DNA from: Gluconacetobacter tumulicola
Lineage (GTDB): Bacteria; Pseudomonadota; Alphaproteobacteria; Acetobacterales; Acetobacteraceae
NCBI RefSeq assembly: GCF_014174215.1
Contig: NZ_JABEQL010000006.1
Coordinates: 1 to 64,000 of the forward strand
DNA length: 64,000 nt
Direction: 5' to 3'
Made by a program: the position numbers and the translations under genes. Each line of letters begins with the position of its first letter. Positions within the stretch are counted from its first letter, which is position 1. Below are positions 35,504 through 44,987 of the stretch, one piece after another. Below the pieces are notes generated by a model. It was given only the letters and a program-made list of their open reading frames with translations, had not been told where the DNA came from and made no database searches.

Positions 35504-35590
35504 GGATGAGAGCGGATGAGAACGGATCGGGCATTGCCCGAACCCACCAGGGCCTGAGGCACTGGACCCCGATCATGAATGAAACGACCG

Positions 35591-35695
35591 GGTTTCCAAA
35601 GGGCGCGGCCCTTTGGCGGGTTTCAGGGCGGAGTTGGCCAAGGTTCCCTCGGCCGGAACGGCCGAGGGAAAGCCAACGGAGGGGGAGCCCTGAGG
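35591..35695 (+). repeat. Palindromic intergenic repeat, long form
   Basis: The hupU-hupV gap holds a repeat whose outer parts match the hypC-hypD gap (50699-50750): ggtttccaaagggc, ctttggcgggtttcagg and gccctgagg. The left part forms the hairpin aaagggc-gcg-gccctttg. An extra ~53-bp segment in the middle forms a second, stronger hairpin (ttccctcggcc / ggccgaggaa-type arms at 35644-35654 and 35660-35670, within outer gttggc/gccaac arms). It looks like a dispersed genomic repeat family. Confidence 0.75.
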
Positions 35696-35705
35696 CGTGC
35701 CCGGC

Positions 35706-37181
35706 ATGACCGAACAAGGCGCCACGCGGCTGGTGGTCGGGCCGTTCAATCGTGTCGAGGGCGATCTGGAGGTGCGGCTGGACATTGCGGACGGGCAGGT
35801 GCGCGCGGCCCAGGTCAACGCCACGCTGTTTCGCGGGATCGAGCGGATTCTGGAAGGGCGCGACCCGATGGATGCGCTGGCAATCGCGCCCCGGATCTGC
35901 GGCATCTGTTCGGTCTCGCAATCGCACGCTGCGGCGCTGGCGCTGGCCGGGGTGATGGGGATTGGCCCTGCCGCGAATGGGCAGGTGGCGACGAACCTGA
36001 TTCTGGCGACGGAGAATCTGGCTGATCATCTGACGCATTTCCATCTGTTCTTCATGCCGGATTTCGCGCGGGCGGATTATGAGGGGCGGCCGTGGTTCGT
36101 GCGGACGCATGCGCGCTTCGCGGCCATGCGCGGGACGGCGGTGCGGTCGATCCTGCAGACGCGCGCCCTGCTGCTGCATGTCATGGGGGTACTGGCCGGG
36201 CACTGGCCGCATACGCTGGCGATCCAGCCGGGGGGCGTATCGCGCGGGGTGGGCATGCAGGAGTGCGTGCGGTTGGGCAGCATTCTGGCGGGCGTGCGCG
36301 CGGCGCTGGAGGAAAATCTGTTCGGGACCGGGCTGGAAGAGGTGGCCGCCCTGGCCGATGTGGCGGCGCTGGAGACGTGGCGCGCCCAGGGGCCGCAGGG
36401 TGATTTTCGCCTGTTTCTGGAAATCGCGGCCGACCTCGAGCTGGAGCAGTCGGGGCGGGCTTATGACCGGTTCCTCAGCTATGGGGCCTATCCCGGCGGG
36501 CTGGTGGCCGGGAGGGCGGCGCAGCTGTGGCCCGGCGGCCTGTTCGTGGACGGCGCGACGCGGACGCTGGAGATCGCGGCGGTGACCGAGGATCACGCGG
36601 CCAGCCATATGGATGATCACGACCATCCGCATCCGCCCTTCGCCGGGTCCACCATTCCGCGCCTGCGCGACGGGGCGGCCTATAGCTGGTGCAAGGCGCC
36701 GCGCCTGTCCGGCCTGCCGTATGAGACCGGCGCACTGGCGCGGCAGCTTGTCGCGGGTCAGCCTCTGGCGCGGGATCTGATGGCGCGCGGTGGCGGCAAT
36801 GTCCTCTCCCGTGTTGTGGCGCGCCTGGTCGAGAGTGCGCGCCTGCTGATTGCGATGGAGGGATGGGTGCGGATGCTTCGCCCCGGCGCCCCGTGGTGCC
36901 ATGTGCAGGGGGCGGTACCCGATGGGCGCGCCGTCGGCATGACCGAGGCAGCGCGCGGCGCGCTGGGGCACTGGCTGCGCGTCGAGGGCGGGCGGATCGC
37001 CGGATACCAGATCATCGCGCCGACGACGTGGAATTTCTCGCCGCGCGATGGGTCGGGCACGCCCGGCCCGTTGGAGCGGGCGCTGGTGGGCGCGCCGGTC
37101 CGACCCGGAGAGCGCGCGCCATTGTCAGTACAGCATATCGTGCGCTCCTTCGATCCCTGCATGGCCTGCACGGTGCATTGA
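35706..37181 (+). CDS. hupV: HupV, large subunit of the H2-sensing regulatory hydrogenase
   Basis: This is the [NiFe]-bearing subunit of the sensor hydrogenase. The L1 motif RICGICSVSQSH and the C-terminal L2 motif DPCMACTVH supply the four nickel-binding cysteines. The protein ends at that histidine, with no cleavable extension; this marks regulatory HupV/HoxB-HoxC-type subunits, which need no maturation protease. It has no signal peptide. I chose the ATG at 35706 (491 aa); a GTG three codons earlier is equally possible. It overlaps the region where hypF begins by a TTGA junction. Confidence 0.92.
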   Translation: MTEQGATRLVVGPFNRVEGDLEVRLDIADGQVRAAQVNATLFRGIERILEGRDPMDALAIAPRICGICSVSQSHAAALALAGVMGIGPAANGQVATNLILATENLADHLTHFHLFFMPDFARADYEGRPWFVRTHARFAAMRGTAVRSILQTRALLLHVMGVLAGHWPHTLAIQPGGVSRGVGMQECVRLGSILAGVRAALEENLFGTGLEEVAALADVAALETWRAQGPQGDFRLFLEIAADLELEQSGRAYDRFLSYGAYPGGLVAGRAAQLWPGGLFVDGATRTLEIAAVTEDHAASHMDDHDHPHPPFAGSTIPRLRDGAAYSWCKAPRLSGLPYETGALARQLVAGQPLARDLMARGGGNVLSRVVARLVESARLLIAMEGWVRMLRPGAPWCHVQGAVPDGRAVGMTEAARGALGHWLRVEGGRIAGYQIIAPTTWNFSPRDGSGTPGPLERALVGAPVRPGERAPLSVQHIVRSFDPCMACTVH

Positions 37182-37183
37182 CG

Positions 37184-39514
37184 GTGCCGGATAGGCCTGT
37201 GGAACTCGCCGCCGAGCGGATCGTGGTCAGCGGTCTGGTGCAGGCGGTGGGCTTTCGTCCTTTCGTCTGGCGCGTGGCGCGGCGGCTGGGTCTGCGGGGC
37301 ACGGTGTGCAATCTGGGCGACAGGGTCGAAATCCTGGTGACGGGGCCTGAGGCGGCGCGTGACGCACTGGTCGCGGCGCTGTGGTCCGGGCCGCCGCGCG
37401 CGCGGGTCCTGGCCGTGGCGCGCCAGCCGGACCTGTATGACGGAGGGCCGGGTTTCGAGATCGTGCCCAGCGTGGCGGGCGGCGTCAGCGCCGGGATCGT
37501 GGCCGATCTGGCGACCTGCCCGGCCTGCCTGGAGGAAATCCGTTCTCCTGCGGCGCGGCGCCATGGATATGCTTTTACCAACTGCGTCGATTGCGGGCCG
37601 CGTTTTTCCATCGTGTCCGGCTTTCCCTACGACCGCGCGCGCACGACGATGGCGGGGTTCGCCCTGTGCGCTTCCTGCCGCGCGGAATATGACGACCCCA
37701 CCGATCGGCGTTTTCATGCGCAGCCGATTGCCTGCCCCGCATGCGGTCCGCGCCTGCGCTTCGTTGGGCCGGGGGCCGGGTCGGAAGGGGAGGCGGCATT
37801 GACGGCTGCCGCCTCCCTCCTGCTTTCCGGCGGGATCGTCGCGGTGAAGGGCATTGGCGGCTATCACCTGGCCTGCCTTGCCACGTCCGATGCGGCAGTT
37901 GCCCTGCTGCGCGCGCGCAAGGGGCGGCTGGCCAAGCCGCTGGCGGTGATGATGCGCGACGCGGCCATGCTGGAAGCGTTCTGCCGCCCCAGTGCGGCCG
38001 AGCGGCAGCTTCTGGCCGATCCGGCCGCCCCGGTGGTGCCGGTGGCGACGCGAGCCGACGCGCCGCTGTCCGCCGGGCTGGCGCCGGGGCTGGACCGGCT
38101 GGGGGTCATGCTGGCCTATACGCCGCTGCATGCGCTGCTGCTGGCGCGTGTGGGGGCACCGCTGGTGATGAGCAGCGGCAATCTGTCCGGCTGCCCGCAG
38201 GTGACGGACGATGCGGCGGCGTTGCGCGATCTGGCAGGCATCGCCGATGGCTGGCTGATGCATGACCGCCCGATCGCGCGGCGGCTGGATGACAGCGTGA
38301 TGGCTGTGGTGGACGGGCAGCCGCGCGTCCTGCGGCGGGGGCGCGGGCTGGCGCCCGAACCGCTGACTCTGCCCCCCGGTTTCGCGGCGGCTCCGCCGGT
38401 GCTGGCGATGGGGGCGGACCTGAAAGCCGCCTTCTGCCTGACGCGGAACGGGCAGGCCCTGCTGTCGCACCATATGGGCAATCTGGACGATGCCGGCGTT
38501 GCGGACGCGCTGCTGGCGGCCCTGGCCGATTACCGCGCCCTGTTCGCGCAGGCGCCGGCCGTGGTGGCGGTGGACGCCCATCCGGATTATCGCAGCCATG
38601 CGCTGGGCCGCCGTCTGGCGGCGGAGGCGGGGCTGCGGGTCGAGACCGTGTGGCACCACCACGCCCATGTCGCAGCCTGCATGGCCGAGCATGGCCTGCC
38701 CGCCGACGGCAGGGCGGTGGTGGGGCTGGCGCTGGATGGGGCCGGGCTGGGCCAGGACGGCACGGTCTGGGGGGGCGAGGTGCTGGTCTGCGACTATCGT
38801 GCCGCGCGACGGGTGGGGCGGCTTGCGCCCGTGGCGATGCCCGGCGGCGATGTGGCGGCGCGCGAACCGTGGCGCATGCTGCTGGCGCATCTGGACGCGA
38901 CGCTTGAGCCGGACGGCACCGATGCGGCGGTGGCGCGGGGGCTGGCGCCCGCGCTGGCCGGCCGTCCGCTGCCGGTTCTGCGCGCCATGATCCGCGCGGG
39001 TGTCAACGCGCCGGCGTGCAGTTCCGCCGGGCGGCTGTTCGACGCCATGGCGGCGCTGCTGGATGTCGCGCCCGCGCGGATGTCTTATGAAGGCGAGGCC
39101 GCGATGCGGCTGGAAGCCCTGGCGCGCGGGGCGGACCAGGCGGCTGACTCCGCGCCGTTCGGCTTGCGGACGCGCGATGGGCTGGCGGAGATCGACCCGG
39201 CGGCGATGTGGCGCGCCGCCCTGAGGGACAGGGGGGACGGCGTGGCCCCGGCCCGGATCTCGGCGTCGTTCCATGCCGGTCTGGCCGGCGCCTTCGCCGA
39301 GTTGGCGCGTCGCACCGCCCAGGTCGAAGGGCTGGACACCGTCGCGCTGTCCGGCGGGGCCATGCACAACGCCGTGCTGGCCGAAACGTTGGCGGTGCGG
39401 CTGCGCGCGGCGGGGCTGCGCGTGCTGCTGCCGGTGCGGGCGCCGGCCGGCGATGGTGGACTGGCGCTGGGGCAGGCGGCGGTGGCGGCGGCCCGGATGC
39501 TGGAAGGCGTCTGA
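37184..39514 (+). CDS. hypF: HypF carbamoyltransferase, hydrogenase maturation
   Basis: HypF makes the thiocarboxamide on HypE from carbamoyl phosphate, the source of the CN ligands of the active-site iron. The roughly 776-residue protein has all four modules: an N-terminal acylphosphatase domain (VQAVGFRPFVWR), two Cys4 zinc fingers (CPACLEE, CVDCGPRFS, CASCRAEYDD, CPACGPRL), a YrdC-like domain (IVAVKGIGGYHLACLA) and a Kae1-like domain (HHHAHVAACMAEHG, LSGGAMHNAVLAE). The start is a GTG at 37184 or a TTG two codons earlier overlapping hupV. A sigma-54 promoter for hupS follows its stop. Confidence 0.92.
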   Translation: MPDRPVELAAERIVVSGLVQAVGFRPFVWRVARRLGLRGTVCNLGDRVEILVTGPEAARDALVAALWSGPPRARVLAVARQPDLYDGGPGFEIVPSVAGGVSAGIVADLATCPACLEEIRSPAARRHGYAFTNCVDCGPRFSIVSGFPYDRARTTMAGFALCASCRAEYDDPTDRRFHAQPIACPACGPRLRFVGPGAGSEGEAALTAAASLLLSGGIVAVKGIGGYHLACLATSDAAVALLRARKGRLAKPLAVMMRDAAMLEAFCRPSAAERQLLADPAAPVVPVATRADAPLSAGLAPGLDRLGVMLAYTPLHALLLARVGAPLVMSSGNLSGCPQVTDDAAALRDLAGIADGWLMHDRPIARRLDDSVMAVVDGQPRVLRRGRGLAPEPLTLPPGFAAAPPVLAMGADLKAAFCLTRNGQALLSHHMGNLDDAGVADALLAALADYRALFAQAPAVVAVDAHPDYRSHALGRRLAAEAGLRVETVWHHHAHVAACMAEHGLPADGRAVVGLALDGAGLGQDGTVWGGEVLVCDYRAARRVGRLAPVAMPGGDVAAREPWRMLLAHLDATLEPDGTDAAVARGLAPALAGRPLPVLRAMIRAGVNAPACSSAGRLFDAMAALLDVAPARMSYEGEAAMRLEALARGADQAADSAPFGLRTRDGLAEIDPAAMWRAALRDRGDGVAPARISASFHAGLAGAFAELARRTAQVEGLDTVALSGGAMHNAVLAETLAVRLRAAGLRVLLPVRAPAGDGGLALGQAAVAAARMLEGV

Positions 39515-39602
39515 TCGTCTGTCCGATCCGTCCGATCAGCCTGCTTCCACTTTCCTCTCGCGATCGGGCCGGCCCTTTCGCCGTTCGCGGTCCCTGCGGC
39601 AA

Positions 39603-39619
39603 TTGGTACGCTTTCTGCT
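39603..39619 (+). promoter_or_regulatory. Sigma-54 (-24/-12) promoter of hupSLC
   Basis: The sequence ttggtacgctttctgct fits the sigma-54 consensus TGGCAC-N5-TTGC: GG at 39605-39606 and GC at 39617-39618 with exactly 10 nt between. It lies 61 bp before the hupS ATG and is nearly identical to the element before hupD (43464-43480), including the following ctgcttcc. The NtrC-type activator HupR and RpoN are encoded in the same locus. Confidence 0.8.
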
Positions 39620-39679
39620 TCCTTCCTGATGTGATGCGGGTCCGGGGCGATCCGCAGCCGAGGGAGGAACTCTTCGCTG

Positions 39680-40759
39680 ATGGCTGTTCTCGAAACCTTC
39701 TATGACGTGATGCGGCGGCAGGGGATAACGCGCCGGTCGTTCGTCAAATATTGTTCGCTGACGGCGGCGGCGCTGGGGCTGGGGCCGGAGTTCGTGCCGC
39801 AGATCGCCCACGCCATGGAAACCAAGCCGCGCACGCCGGTCCTGTGGCTGCATGGGCTGGAATGCACCTGCTGCTCCGAAAGCTTCATCCGCGCCGCGCA
39901 TCCGCTGGTCAAGGATGTGATCCTGTCCATGATCTCGCTGGATTACGACGACACGCTGATGGCGTCGGCCGGTCATCAGGCCGAGGCCATTCTCGACGAG
40001 GTGATGGAGAAATATCACGGTAACTACATCCTGGCCGTCGAGGGCAATCCGCCGCTTAACGAGGACGGGATGTACTGTATCATCGGCGGCAAGCCCTTTG
40101 TGGAGCAGCTGAAGCGCGTGGCCTCGGGCGCCAAGGCGATCATCTCCTGGGGGTCGTGCGCGTCCTATGGCTGCGTGCAGGCCGCGCGGCCGAACCCGAC
40201 CCAGGCTACCCCGGTGCATAAGGTCATCCTGGACAAGCCGATCATCAAGGTGCCGGGCTGCCCGCCGATCGCCGAGGTCATGACCGGCGTCATCACCTAT
40301 ATGCAGACTTTCGACCGCCTGCCTGAACTCGACCGCCAGGGGCGGCCGAAGATGTTCTATTCGCAGCGCATCCACGACAAATGCTATCGCCGCCCGCATT
40401 TCGACGCCGGCCAGTACGTCGAGGCCTTCGACGACGAAGGCGCGCGCAAGGGCTATTGCCTCTACAAGGTCGGGTGCAAGGGGCCGACGACCTATAACGC
40501 GTGCTCCACCGTGCGCTGGAACGATGGCGTGTCCTTCCCCATCCAGTCGGGCCATGGCTGCATCGGCTGCTCCGAGGACGGGTTCTGGGACAAGGGGTCG
40601 TGGTACGCGCGGCTTCAGGATGTCAGCGGCTTCGGCATCGAGGCCAGCGCGGACAAGGTCGGCCTTGTCGCCGCGGGCGCCGTGGGCGCCGGACTTGCGG
40701 CGCATGCCGCCATCAGCGCGCTCAGCCGCGTCCGCTACAAGGGGGATGACGCTCAATGA
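39680..40759 (+). CDS. hupS: Uptake [NiFe]-hydrogenase small subunit
   Basis: HupS carries the Fe-S chain that takes electrons from H2 to cytochrome b. The 359-residue precursor begins with a Tat signal, [11 protein letters not shown] (twin arginines R18-R19), ending near QIAHA45. The proximal-cluster motif is LECTCCSES (C62/C65). Later cluster ligands include GSCASYG, VPGCPP, and the C-terminal [17 protein letters not shown]-terminal membrane helix (about 325-350) anchors the enzyme on the periplasmic side of the inner membrane. It overlaps hupL by 4 bp. AGGGAGGAA lies before the ATG, and a sigma-54 promoter is 61 bp upstream. Confidence 0.95.
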   Translation: MAVLETFYDVMRRQGITRRSFVKYCSLTAAALGLGPEFVPQIAHAMETKPRTPVLWLHGLECTCCSESFIRAAHPLVKDVILSMISLDYDDTLMASAGHQAEAILDEVMEKYHGNYILAVEGNPPLNEDGMYCIIGGKPFVEQLKRVASGAKAIISWGSCASYGCVQAARPNPTQATPVHKVILDKPIIKVPGCPPIAEVMTGVITYMQTFDRLPELDRQGRPKMFYSQRIHDKCYRRPHFDAGQYVEAFDDEGARKGYCLYKVGCKGPTTYNACSTVRWNDGVSFPIQSGHGCIGCSEDGFWDKGSWYARLQDVSGFGIEASADKVGLVAAGAVGAGLAAHAAISALSRVRYKGDDAQ

Positions 40760-42573
40760 CCATCCAGACACCGAACGGCTTCAGCCTGGACAATGCCGGA
40801 CGGCGCATCGTGGTGGATCCGATCACCCGCATCGAGGGGCATATGCGCGTCGAGGTCAATGTCGACGCGCAGAACGTCATCCGCAACGCGGTGTCCACCG
40901 GCACGATGTGGCGCGGGCTGGAAGTGATCCTGAAGGGACGCGATCCGCGTGACGCCTGGGCCTTCGTGGAACGCATCTGCGGCGTCTGCACCGGCTGCCA
41001 CGCCCTGGCGTCGGTCCGCGCGGTGGAAGACGCGCTGGATATCCGCATCCCGACCAATGCCTTCCTGATCCGCCAGATCATGGCCAAGGTGCTGGCCTGG
41101 CACGATCACGTCGTGCATTTCTATCATCTGCACGCGCTGGACTGGGTCAATCCGGTCAACGCGCTGAAGGCCGATCCGCGCGCGACCTCGGCGTTGCAGC
41201 AATCAGTCTCGCCCGATCATCCCAAATCCTCGCCGGGTTATTTCCGCGACGTGCAGAACCGGCTGAAGAAGTTCGTGGAAAGCGGGCAACTGGGGATCTT
41301 CAAGAACGGATATTGGGACAACGCATCGTATCTGCTGCCGCCCGAGGCGGACCTGATGGCGGTGACCCATTATCTGGAGGCGCTCGATTTCCAGAAGGAA
41401 ATCGTCAAGATCCACACCATCCTGGGTGGCAAGAACCCGCACCCCAACTACATGGTCGGCGGTGTGCCCTGCGCGATCAATATCGATGGCGACATGGCGG
41501 CCGGCGCGCCGCTGAACATGGAGCGCCTGAACTTCATCCAGCAGAAGATCCAGGACGCGTTTGAGTTTTCGAAGAACGTGTATCTGCCCGACGTGCTGGC
41601 CATCGCCAGCTATTACAAGGGCTGGCTGTATGGTGGCGGGCTGGCGGCCAGCAATCTGATGGATTACGGCGACTACCCCACCGTGCAGGGCGACAAATCG
41701 ACCGACCGGCTGCCGGGCGGGGCGATCATCGGCGGCAACTGGAACGAGATCCACCCCGTCGATCCCCGCGACCCGCAGCAGGTGCAGGAATTCGTCACCC
41801 ATAGCTGGTACGAATACGGCAAGGGGCGCGAGGATGTGGGCCTGCACCCCTGGGACGGCGTGACCGACCCGCATTACGCGCTGGGCGCCGGCGCCAAGGG
41901 CACGCGTACCAACATCGTCGAGGTCGACGAGAACGCCAAATATTCGTGGGTGAAGGCGCCCCGCTGGCGCGGTCATGCGTGCGAGGTCGGGCCGCTGGCC
42001 CGCTATATCCTGGCCTATGCCAAGGGCGTGCCGTACGTGAAGGCACAGGTCGATGACGCGCTGGGCCGCTTCAACAGCCTGGCGGGCACGGCGCTGACGC
42101 CGCAGCAGGCCCTGCCGACGACCATCGGCCGCACCCTGGCCCGTGCGCTGGAGGCCCATTACTGCGCCCAGCAGCTTCTGGACGATTACGACGCGCTGAT
42201 CACCAACATCCGCAATGGCGACCTGGCGACCGCGAACGTGTCGAAATGGGACCCGTCCACCTGGCCGAAGGAAGCCAAGGGGGTTGGCATCGTCGCGGCA
42301 CCCCGGGGCGGCCTGGGGCACTGGATCCGCATCCGCGACGGCCGGATCGAGAATTACCAGTGCGTGGTGCCCAGCACCTGGAACGGTGGCCCGCGCGACG
42401 CCAGGGGCAATATCGGCGCGTTCGAGGCGTCGCTGCTGGGCACGCCGATGAGCAACCCGGAACAGCCGGTGGAAATCCTGCGCACGCTGCATTCCTTCGA
42501 CCCGTGCATGGCCTGTGCCACCCATGTGATGGCGCCCGACGGCGAGGAACTCGCCCGCGTCACCGTACGCTGA
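40756..42573 (+). CDS. hupL: Uptake [NiFe]-hydrogenase large subunit
   Basis: HupL holds the NiFe(CN)2CO centre that oxidises H2. The 605-residue protein has L1 [10 protein letters not shown] (C75, C78) and L2 DPCMACATH (C584, C587, H590). Fifteen residues follow H590 and would be removed by the HupD protease after nickel insertion. The length and motif set match group 1 membrane-bound hydrogenases. HupL has no signal of its own and is exported with HupS as a folded dimer. The start overlaps the hupS stop by 4 bp, giving equal translation. Confidence 0.96.
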   Translation: MTIQTPNGFSLDNAGRRIVVDPITRIEGHMRVEVNVDAQNVIRNAVSTGTMWRGLEVILKGRDPRDAWAFVERICGVCTGCHALASVRAVEDALDIRIPTNAFLIRQIMAKVLAWHDHVVHFYHLHALDWVNPVNALKADPRATSALQQSVSPDHPKSSPGYFRDVQNRLKKFVESGQLGIFKNGYWDNASYLLPPEADLMAVTHYLEALDFQKEIVKIHTILGGKNPHPNYMVGGVPCAINIDGDMAAGAPLNMERLNFIQQKIQDAFEFSKNVYLPDVLAIASYYKGWLYGGGLAASNLMDYGDYPTVQGDKSTDRLPGGAIIGGNWNEIHPVDPRDPQQVQEFVTHSWYEYGKGREDVGLHPWDGVTDPHYALGAGAKGTRTNIVEVDENAKYSWVKAPRWRGHACEVGPLARYILAYAKGVPYVKAQVDDALGRFNSLAGTALTPQQALPTTIGRTLARALEAHYCAQQLLDDYDALITNIRNGDLATANVSKWDPSTWPKEAKGVGIVAAPRGGLGHWIRIRDGRIENYQCVVPSTWNGGPRDARGNIGAFEASLLGTPMSNPEQPVEILRTLHSFDPCMACATHVMAPDGEELARVTVR

Positions 42574-42584
42574 GGGGGCGGAAC

Positions 42585-43346
42585 ATGAGCGCACCGGATT
42601 CCGCCATCCTGACGGATGGCGACCTGAAGGGCACCAATCTGGACGGGCTGAAGGCCCGTCCGCTGCGGGCGCGCCGGCTGACCACGGTCTATGTCTATGA
42701 GGCCCCGGTCCGGCTGTGGCACTGGATGACGGCGGCATCGATCGTGGTGCTGGCCGTGACGGGGTACCTGATCGGCTCTCCCCCGCCCAGCCTGTCGGGC
42801 GAGGCCAGCAGCCATTTCCAGATGGGCTGGATCCGCTATCTGCATTTCGCCGCCGCGTGGATCTTTGCCGTGGGGTTCGGGGGCCGGGTGGCCTGGGCCT
42901 TCATGGGCAACGTCTATGCGCGCGAACTGTTCTTCATCCCCTTCTGGAAGCTGGAATACTGGAAGGAACTGCTGGATGAGGTGCTGGTCTACGCTTTCGT
43001 CAAGAAGCATGCGAAGACGGTGGTGGGGCATAACGCGCTGGCCCGCACGGCGCTGTTCTTCTGCTTCACGCTGACGGGCCTGTTCATGATCGTGACGGGA
43101 TTCGCGCTCTATTCCGACGGCACAGGCATCGACAGCTGGGAGGGGCGCGTGTTCGGCTGGGTCATGCCCTGGCTGGGGGGGAACCTGTCGACGCATTTCC
43201 TGCACCACTGGGGCATGTGGGTGATCATCCTGTTCGTGATGATCCACGTCTATACGGTCTCGCGCGAGGATATCATGTCGCGTCAATCCCTGATCTCGGC
43301 AATGACCAACGGCTATCGCACCTTCCGGGACGATCGGCCTGACTGA
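42585..43346 (+). CDS. hupC: Hydrogenase cytochrome b subunit
   Basis: HupC is the di-haem cytochrome b that passes electrons from HupS to the quinone pool. The 253-residue protein has four membrane helices, with haem histidines in RLWHWMTAAS, IRYLHFAAAW and HHWGMWVIILFVMIHVY. The N-terminal ~35 residues are cytoplasmic, with YEAPVRLWHW starting the first helix. It begins 11 bp after hupL with a GGGGCGGAAC site. A perfect hairpin terminator lies about 45 bp after its stop, so hupSLC can be a separate transcript. Confidence 0.94.
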   Translation: MSAPDSAILTDGDLKGTNLDGLKARPLRARRLTTVYVYEAPVRLWHWMTAASIVVLAVTGYLIGSPPPSLSGEASSHFQMGWIRYLHFAAAWIFAVGFGGRVAWAFMGNVYARELFFIPFWKLEYWKELLDEVLVYAFVKKHAKTVVGHNALARTALFFCFTLTGLFMIVTGFALYSDGTGIDSWEGRVFGWVMPWLGGNLSTHFLHHWGMWVIILFVMIHVYTVSREDIMSRQSLISAMTNGYRTFRDDRPD

Positions 43347-43391
43347 TCGGGATCTATCCAGTTCGGCTAGAATTGGAAGTTTGGCTTCCAA

Positions 43392-43427
43392 AAAACCCGT
43401 CATCACGGTTCCGTGATGACGGGTTTT
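43392..43427. terminator. Terminator hairpin after hupSLC
   Basis: A perfect 17-bp inverted repeat (aaaacccgtcatcacgg, tt, ccgtgatgacgggtttt) ends in a short T-run. It separates hupC from the hupD promoter 37 bp further on. Structural genes can therefore be made at a different level from the maturation genes; partial read-through is likely. Confidence 0.85.
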
Positions 43428-43463
43428 GCTTTGGAAACGGTCATCGCATGACCAGCCTGGAAG

Positions 43464-43480
43464 TTGGCACGAAATCTGCT
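43464..43480 (+). promoter_or_regulatory. Sigma-54 (-24/-12) promoter of hupD and the maturation operon
   Basis: The sequence ttggcacgaaatctgct is an almost perfect sigma-54 promoter: TTGGCACG with GG at 43466-43467 and GC at 43478-43479, 10 nt apart. It is followed by tccc, as at the hupS site by ttcc. It lies 74 bp before the hupD ATG and directly after the terminator of hupSLC. Confidence 0.85.
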
Positions 43481-43553
43481 TCCCTTACTTTCCGTAAGGA
43501 TTTGCCGCGCTGCACAGGCGGCCGGCGGCAGGAACGAAGGCAGGAACATCCGG

Positions 43554-44204
43554 ATGACGGCCGAACAGGCAGCGGGACAGACGGGCGGCAGGGTGCTGGT
43601 GCTGGGAATCGGCAACATCCTGTGGGCGGACGAGGGGTTCGGGGTGCGCGTGGTGGAATATCTGGCCGCTCGCCACGATTTTCCTGCTCCGGTCGAACTG
43701 ATGGATGGGGGCACGCAGGGGTTGTACCTGCTGCCGCATCTCGAGGACCTGGCCGGTCTGGTGATCGTCGACGCCATCGATTTCGGCCTGCCGCCCGCGA
43801 CCCTGCACCAGGTGCATGGCGCGGACGTGCCCGCCACCATCGGCGCACGGAAGATGAGCCTGCACCAGACCGGGTTTCAGGAGGTTCTGGCGCTGCTGGA
43901 TTTGCGGGGCCATGCGCCGCGCCGGGTTTCGCTGATCGGGGTGCAGCCGGTGACGATGCAGGATTATGGCGGCGGCCTGACGGAACGGGTTGCCGCCCAG
44001 GTGGCGCCTGCCGCCCAGGCGGTGCTGGACCTGCTGGCGCGCGAATATGGAGTCCGGCCCCTGCCGCTGGCGGGGCCGGCCGACATGGGCGCCGGACTGA
44101 TGACCCCGGCGGTGGCCCGCGCGCCGTACGAGGCCGGCCGCCCCGACGAACAGGCGGCCTGCCGCCATGGCGACGAACGCCTGCTGGCGCGGCTGGGGGC
44201 GTAG
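43554..44204 (+). CDS. hupD: HupD, hydrogenase maturation endopeptidase
   Basis: HupD clips the C-terminal tail from HupL once nickel is in place. The 216-residue protein has the M52 family N-terminus VLGIGNILWADEGFGVRVVE, with the first nickel-binding acid (E in ADEGFG). VDAIDFG supplies the second, and LHQTGFQEVLAL the histidine region. The ATG at 43554 gives an ~18-residue leader before the domain; an in-frame start 30 codons earlier lies over the sigma-54 promoter and is rejected. It is the first gene of the long maturation operon. Confidence 0.93.
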   Translation: MTAEQAAGQTGGRVLVLGIGNILWADEGFGVRVVEYLAARHDFPAPVELMDGGTQGLYLLPHLEDLAGLVIVDAIDFGLPPATLHQVHGADVPATIGARKMSLHQTGFQEVLALLDLRGHAPRRVSLIGVQPVTMQDYGGGLTERVAAQVAPAAQAVLDLLAREYGVRPLPLAGPADMGAGLMTPAVARAPYEAGRPDEQAACRHGDERLLARLGA

Positions 44205-44208
44205 GCGC

Positions 44209-44571
44209 ATGTGCGTGGGGATTCCGATGACCGTGCGTGCGGTGCGCGGTGTCATGGCCGAGTGCGAGGCCGAACAGCCGGAGGGCCAGCCGGCACGCCG
44301 CGAGCAGGTGGATATCACGCTGGTGTCCGATGCGCGGCCCGGCGACGAACTGCTGGTGTTTCTGGGGCTGGCCCGCAGTCGGCTGGACGCGGAGGAAGCA
44401 AGCCGCATCCGCGCGGCGCTGGGGGCCCTGGCGGCGCTGGCCGCGCCCGGCCCGGATGCTGCCCGCGTGCAGGATGTGGTGGCGCGCGGCTTTGCCGACC
44501 TGTGCGACGCGCCGCCGCGCCTGCCCCCGCATCTTGAAGCGGCGCTGGCCGCCGGTCTGGAGGAAGCCTGA
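44209..44571 (+). CDS. hupF: HupF, HypC-like hydrogenase chaperone
   Basis: HupF is a longer HypC homologue that binds the HupL precursor and, in Rhizobium, protects it at higher oxygen. The 120-residue protein starts MCVGIPMTV, with the essential Cys2, and has the HypC-like GDELLVFLGLARSRLDAEEA. Typical HypC is about 80-95 residues; the extra C-terminal region is characteristic of HupF. The gene overlaps hupG by one base (TGATG). HypC is encoded separately at 50393-50692. Confidence 0.88.
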   Translation: MCVGIPMTVRAVRGVMAECEAEQPEGQPARREQVDITLVSDARPGDELLVFLGLARSRLDAEEASRIRAALGALAALAAPGPDAARVQDVVARGFADLCDAPPRLPPHLEAALAAGLEEA

Positions 44572-44987
44572 TGTCTGTTCTGCAAGATTCGCCTCTGGTC
44601 GCGGGGCTGATCGACCGCCACGGCATGGCGCTGCTGCATGATGCGGCGGACGCGCCGCGCGGGCTGGTGCTGCTGTTCCTGCCCAGCCATGCGCGGCCGC
44701 ACCTGGAAACGCCGGATATCGCTGCCGTGCTGCCCGATTTGCTGCGGGCCTGCGCGGGGCTGCTACCTTCGGGCGCCGGGCCTGTGGGCGCGGTGGCGGA
44801 TGCTGTGCTGGAAGCGGCCCTGCGCGCTGAAATCGAGGATCTGTCCCTTCCGGCACTGGTGCTGCTGCATGACGGCCGGCCGGCGGGCGCCATTTCGCGC
44901 ATGCGTGACTGGGACGAATATGGCCGTCGCCTGACGGCCTTGCTGGCCCCCTTTGCCCACTCCACCTTGACGGATCAACCGGCATGA
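44571..44987 (+). CDS. hupG: HupG, HyaE-family hydrogenase chaperone
   Basis: This 138-residue protein is of the HupG/HyaE family, which has a thioredoxin-like fold without redox cysteines and binds the HupS precursor's Tat signal before export. Matching features are a PLVAGLIDRHG-like N-terminus, VLLFLPSHARPHLETPDIAAVLP, and ALVLLHDGRPAGAISRMRDW near the C-terminus. No CxxC is present, as expected. The start overlaps the hupF stop and the end overlaps hupH by 4 bp. Confidence 0.88.
   Translation: MSVLQDSPLVAGLIDRHGMALLHDAADAPRGLVLLFLPSHARPHLETPDIAAVLPDLLRACAGLLPSGAGPVGAVADAVLEAALRAEIEDLSLPALVLLHDGRPAGAISRMRDWDEYGRRLTALLAPFAHSTLTDQPA

Noticed and set aside
36758-39367. 869-codon minus-strand frame antisense to hypF
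   Set aside because: It has compositional bias but no motifs, while the plus strand encodes a full HypF.
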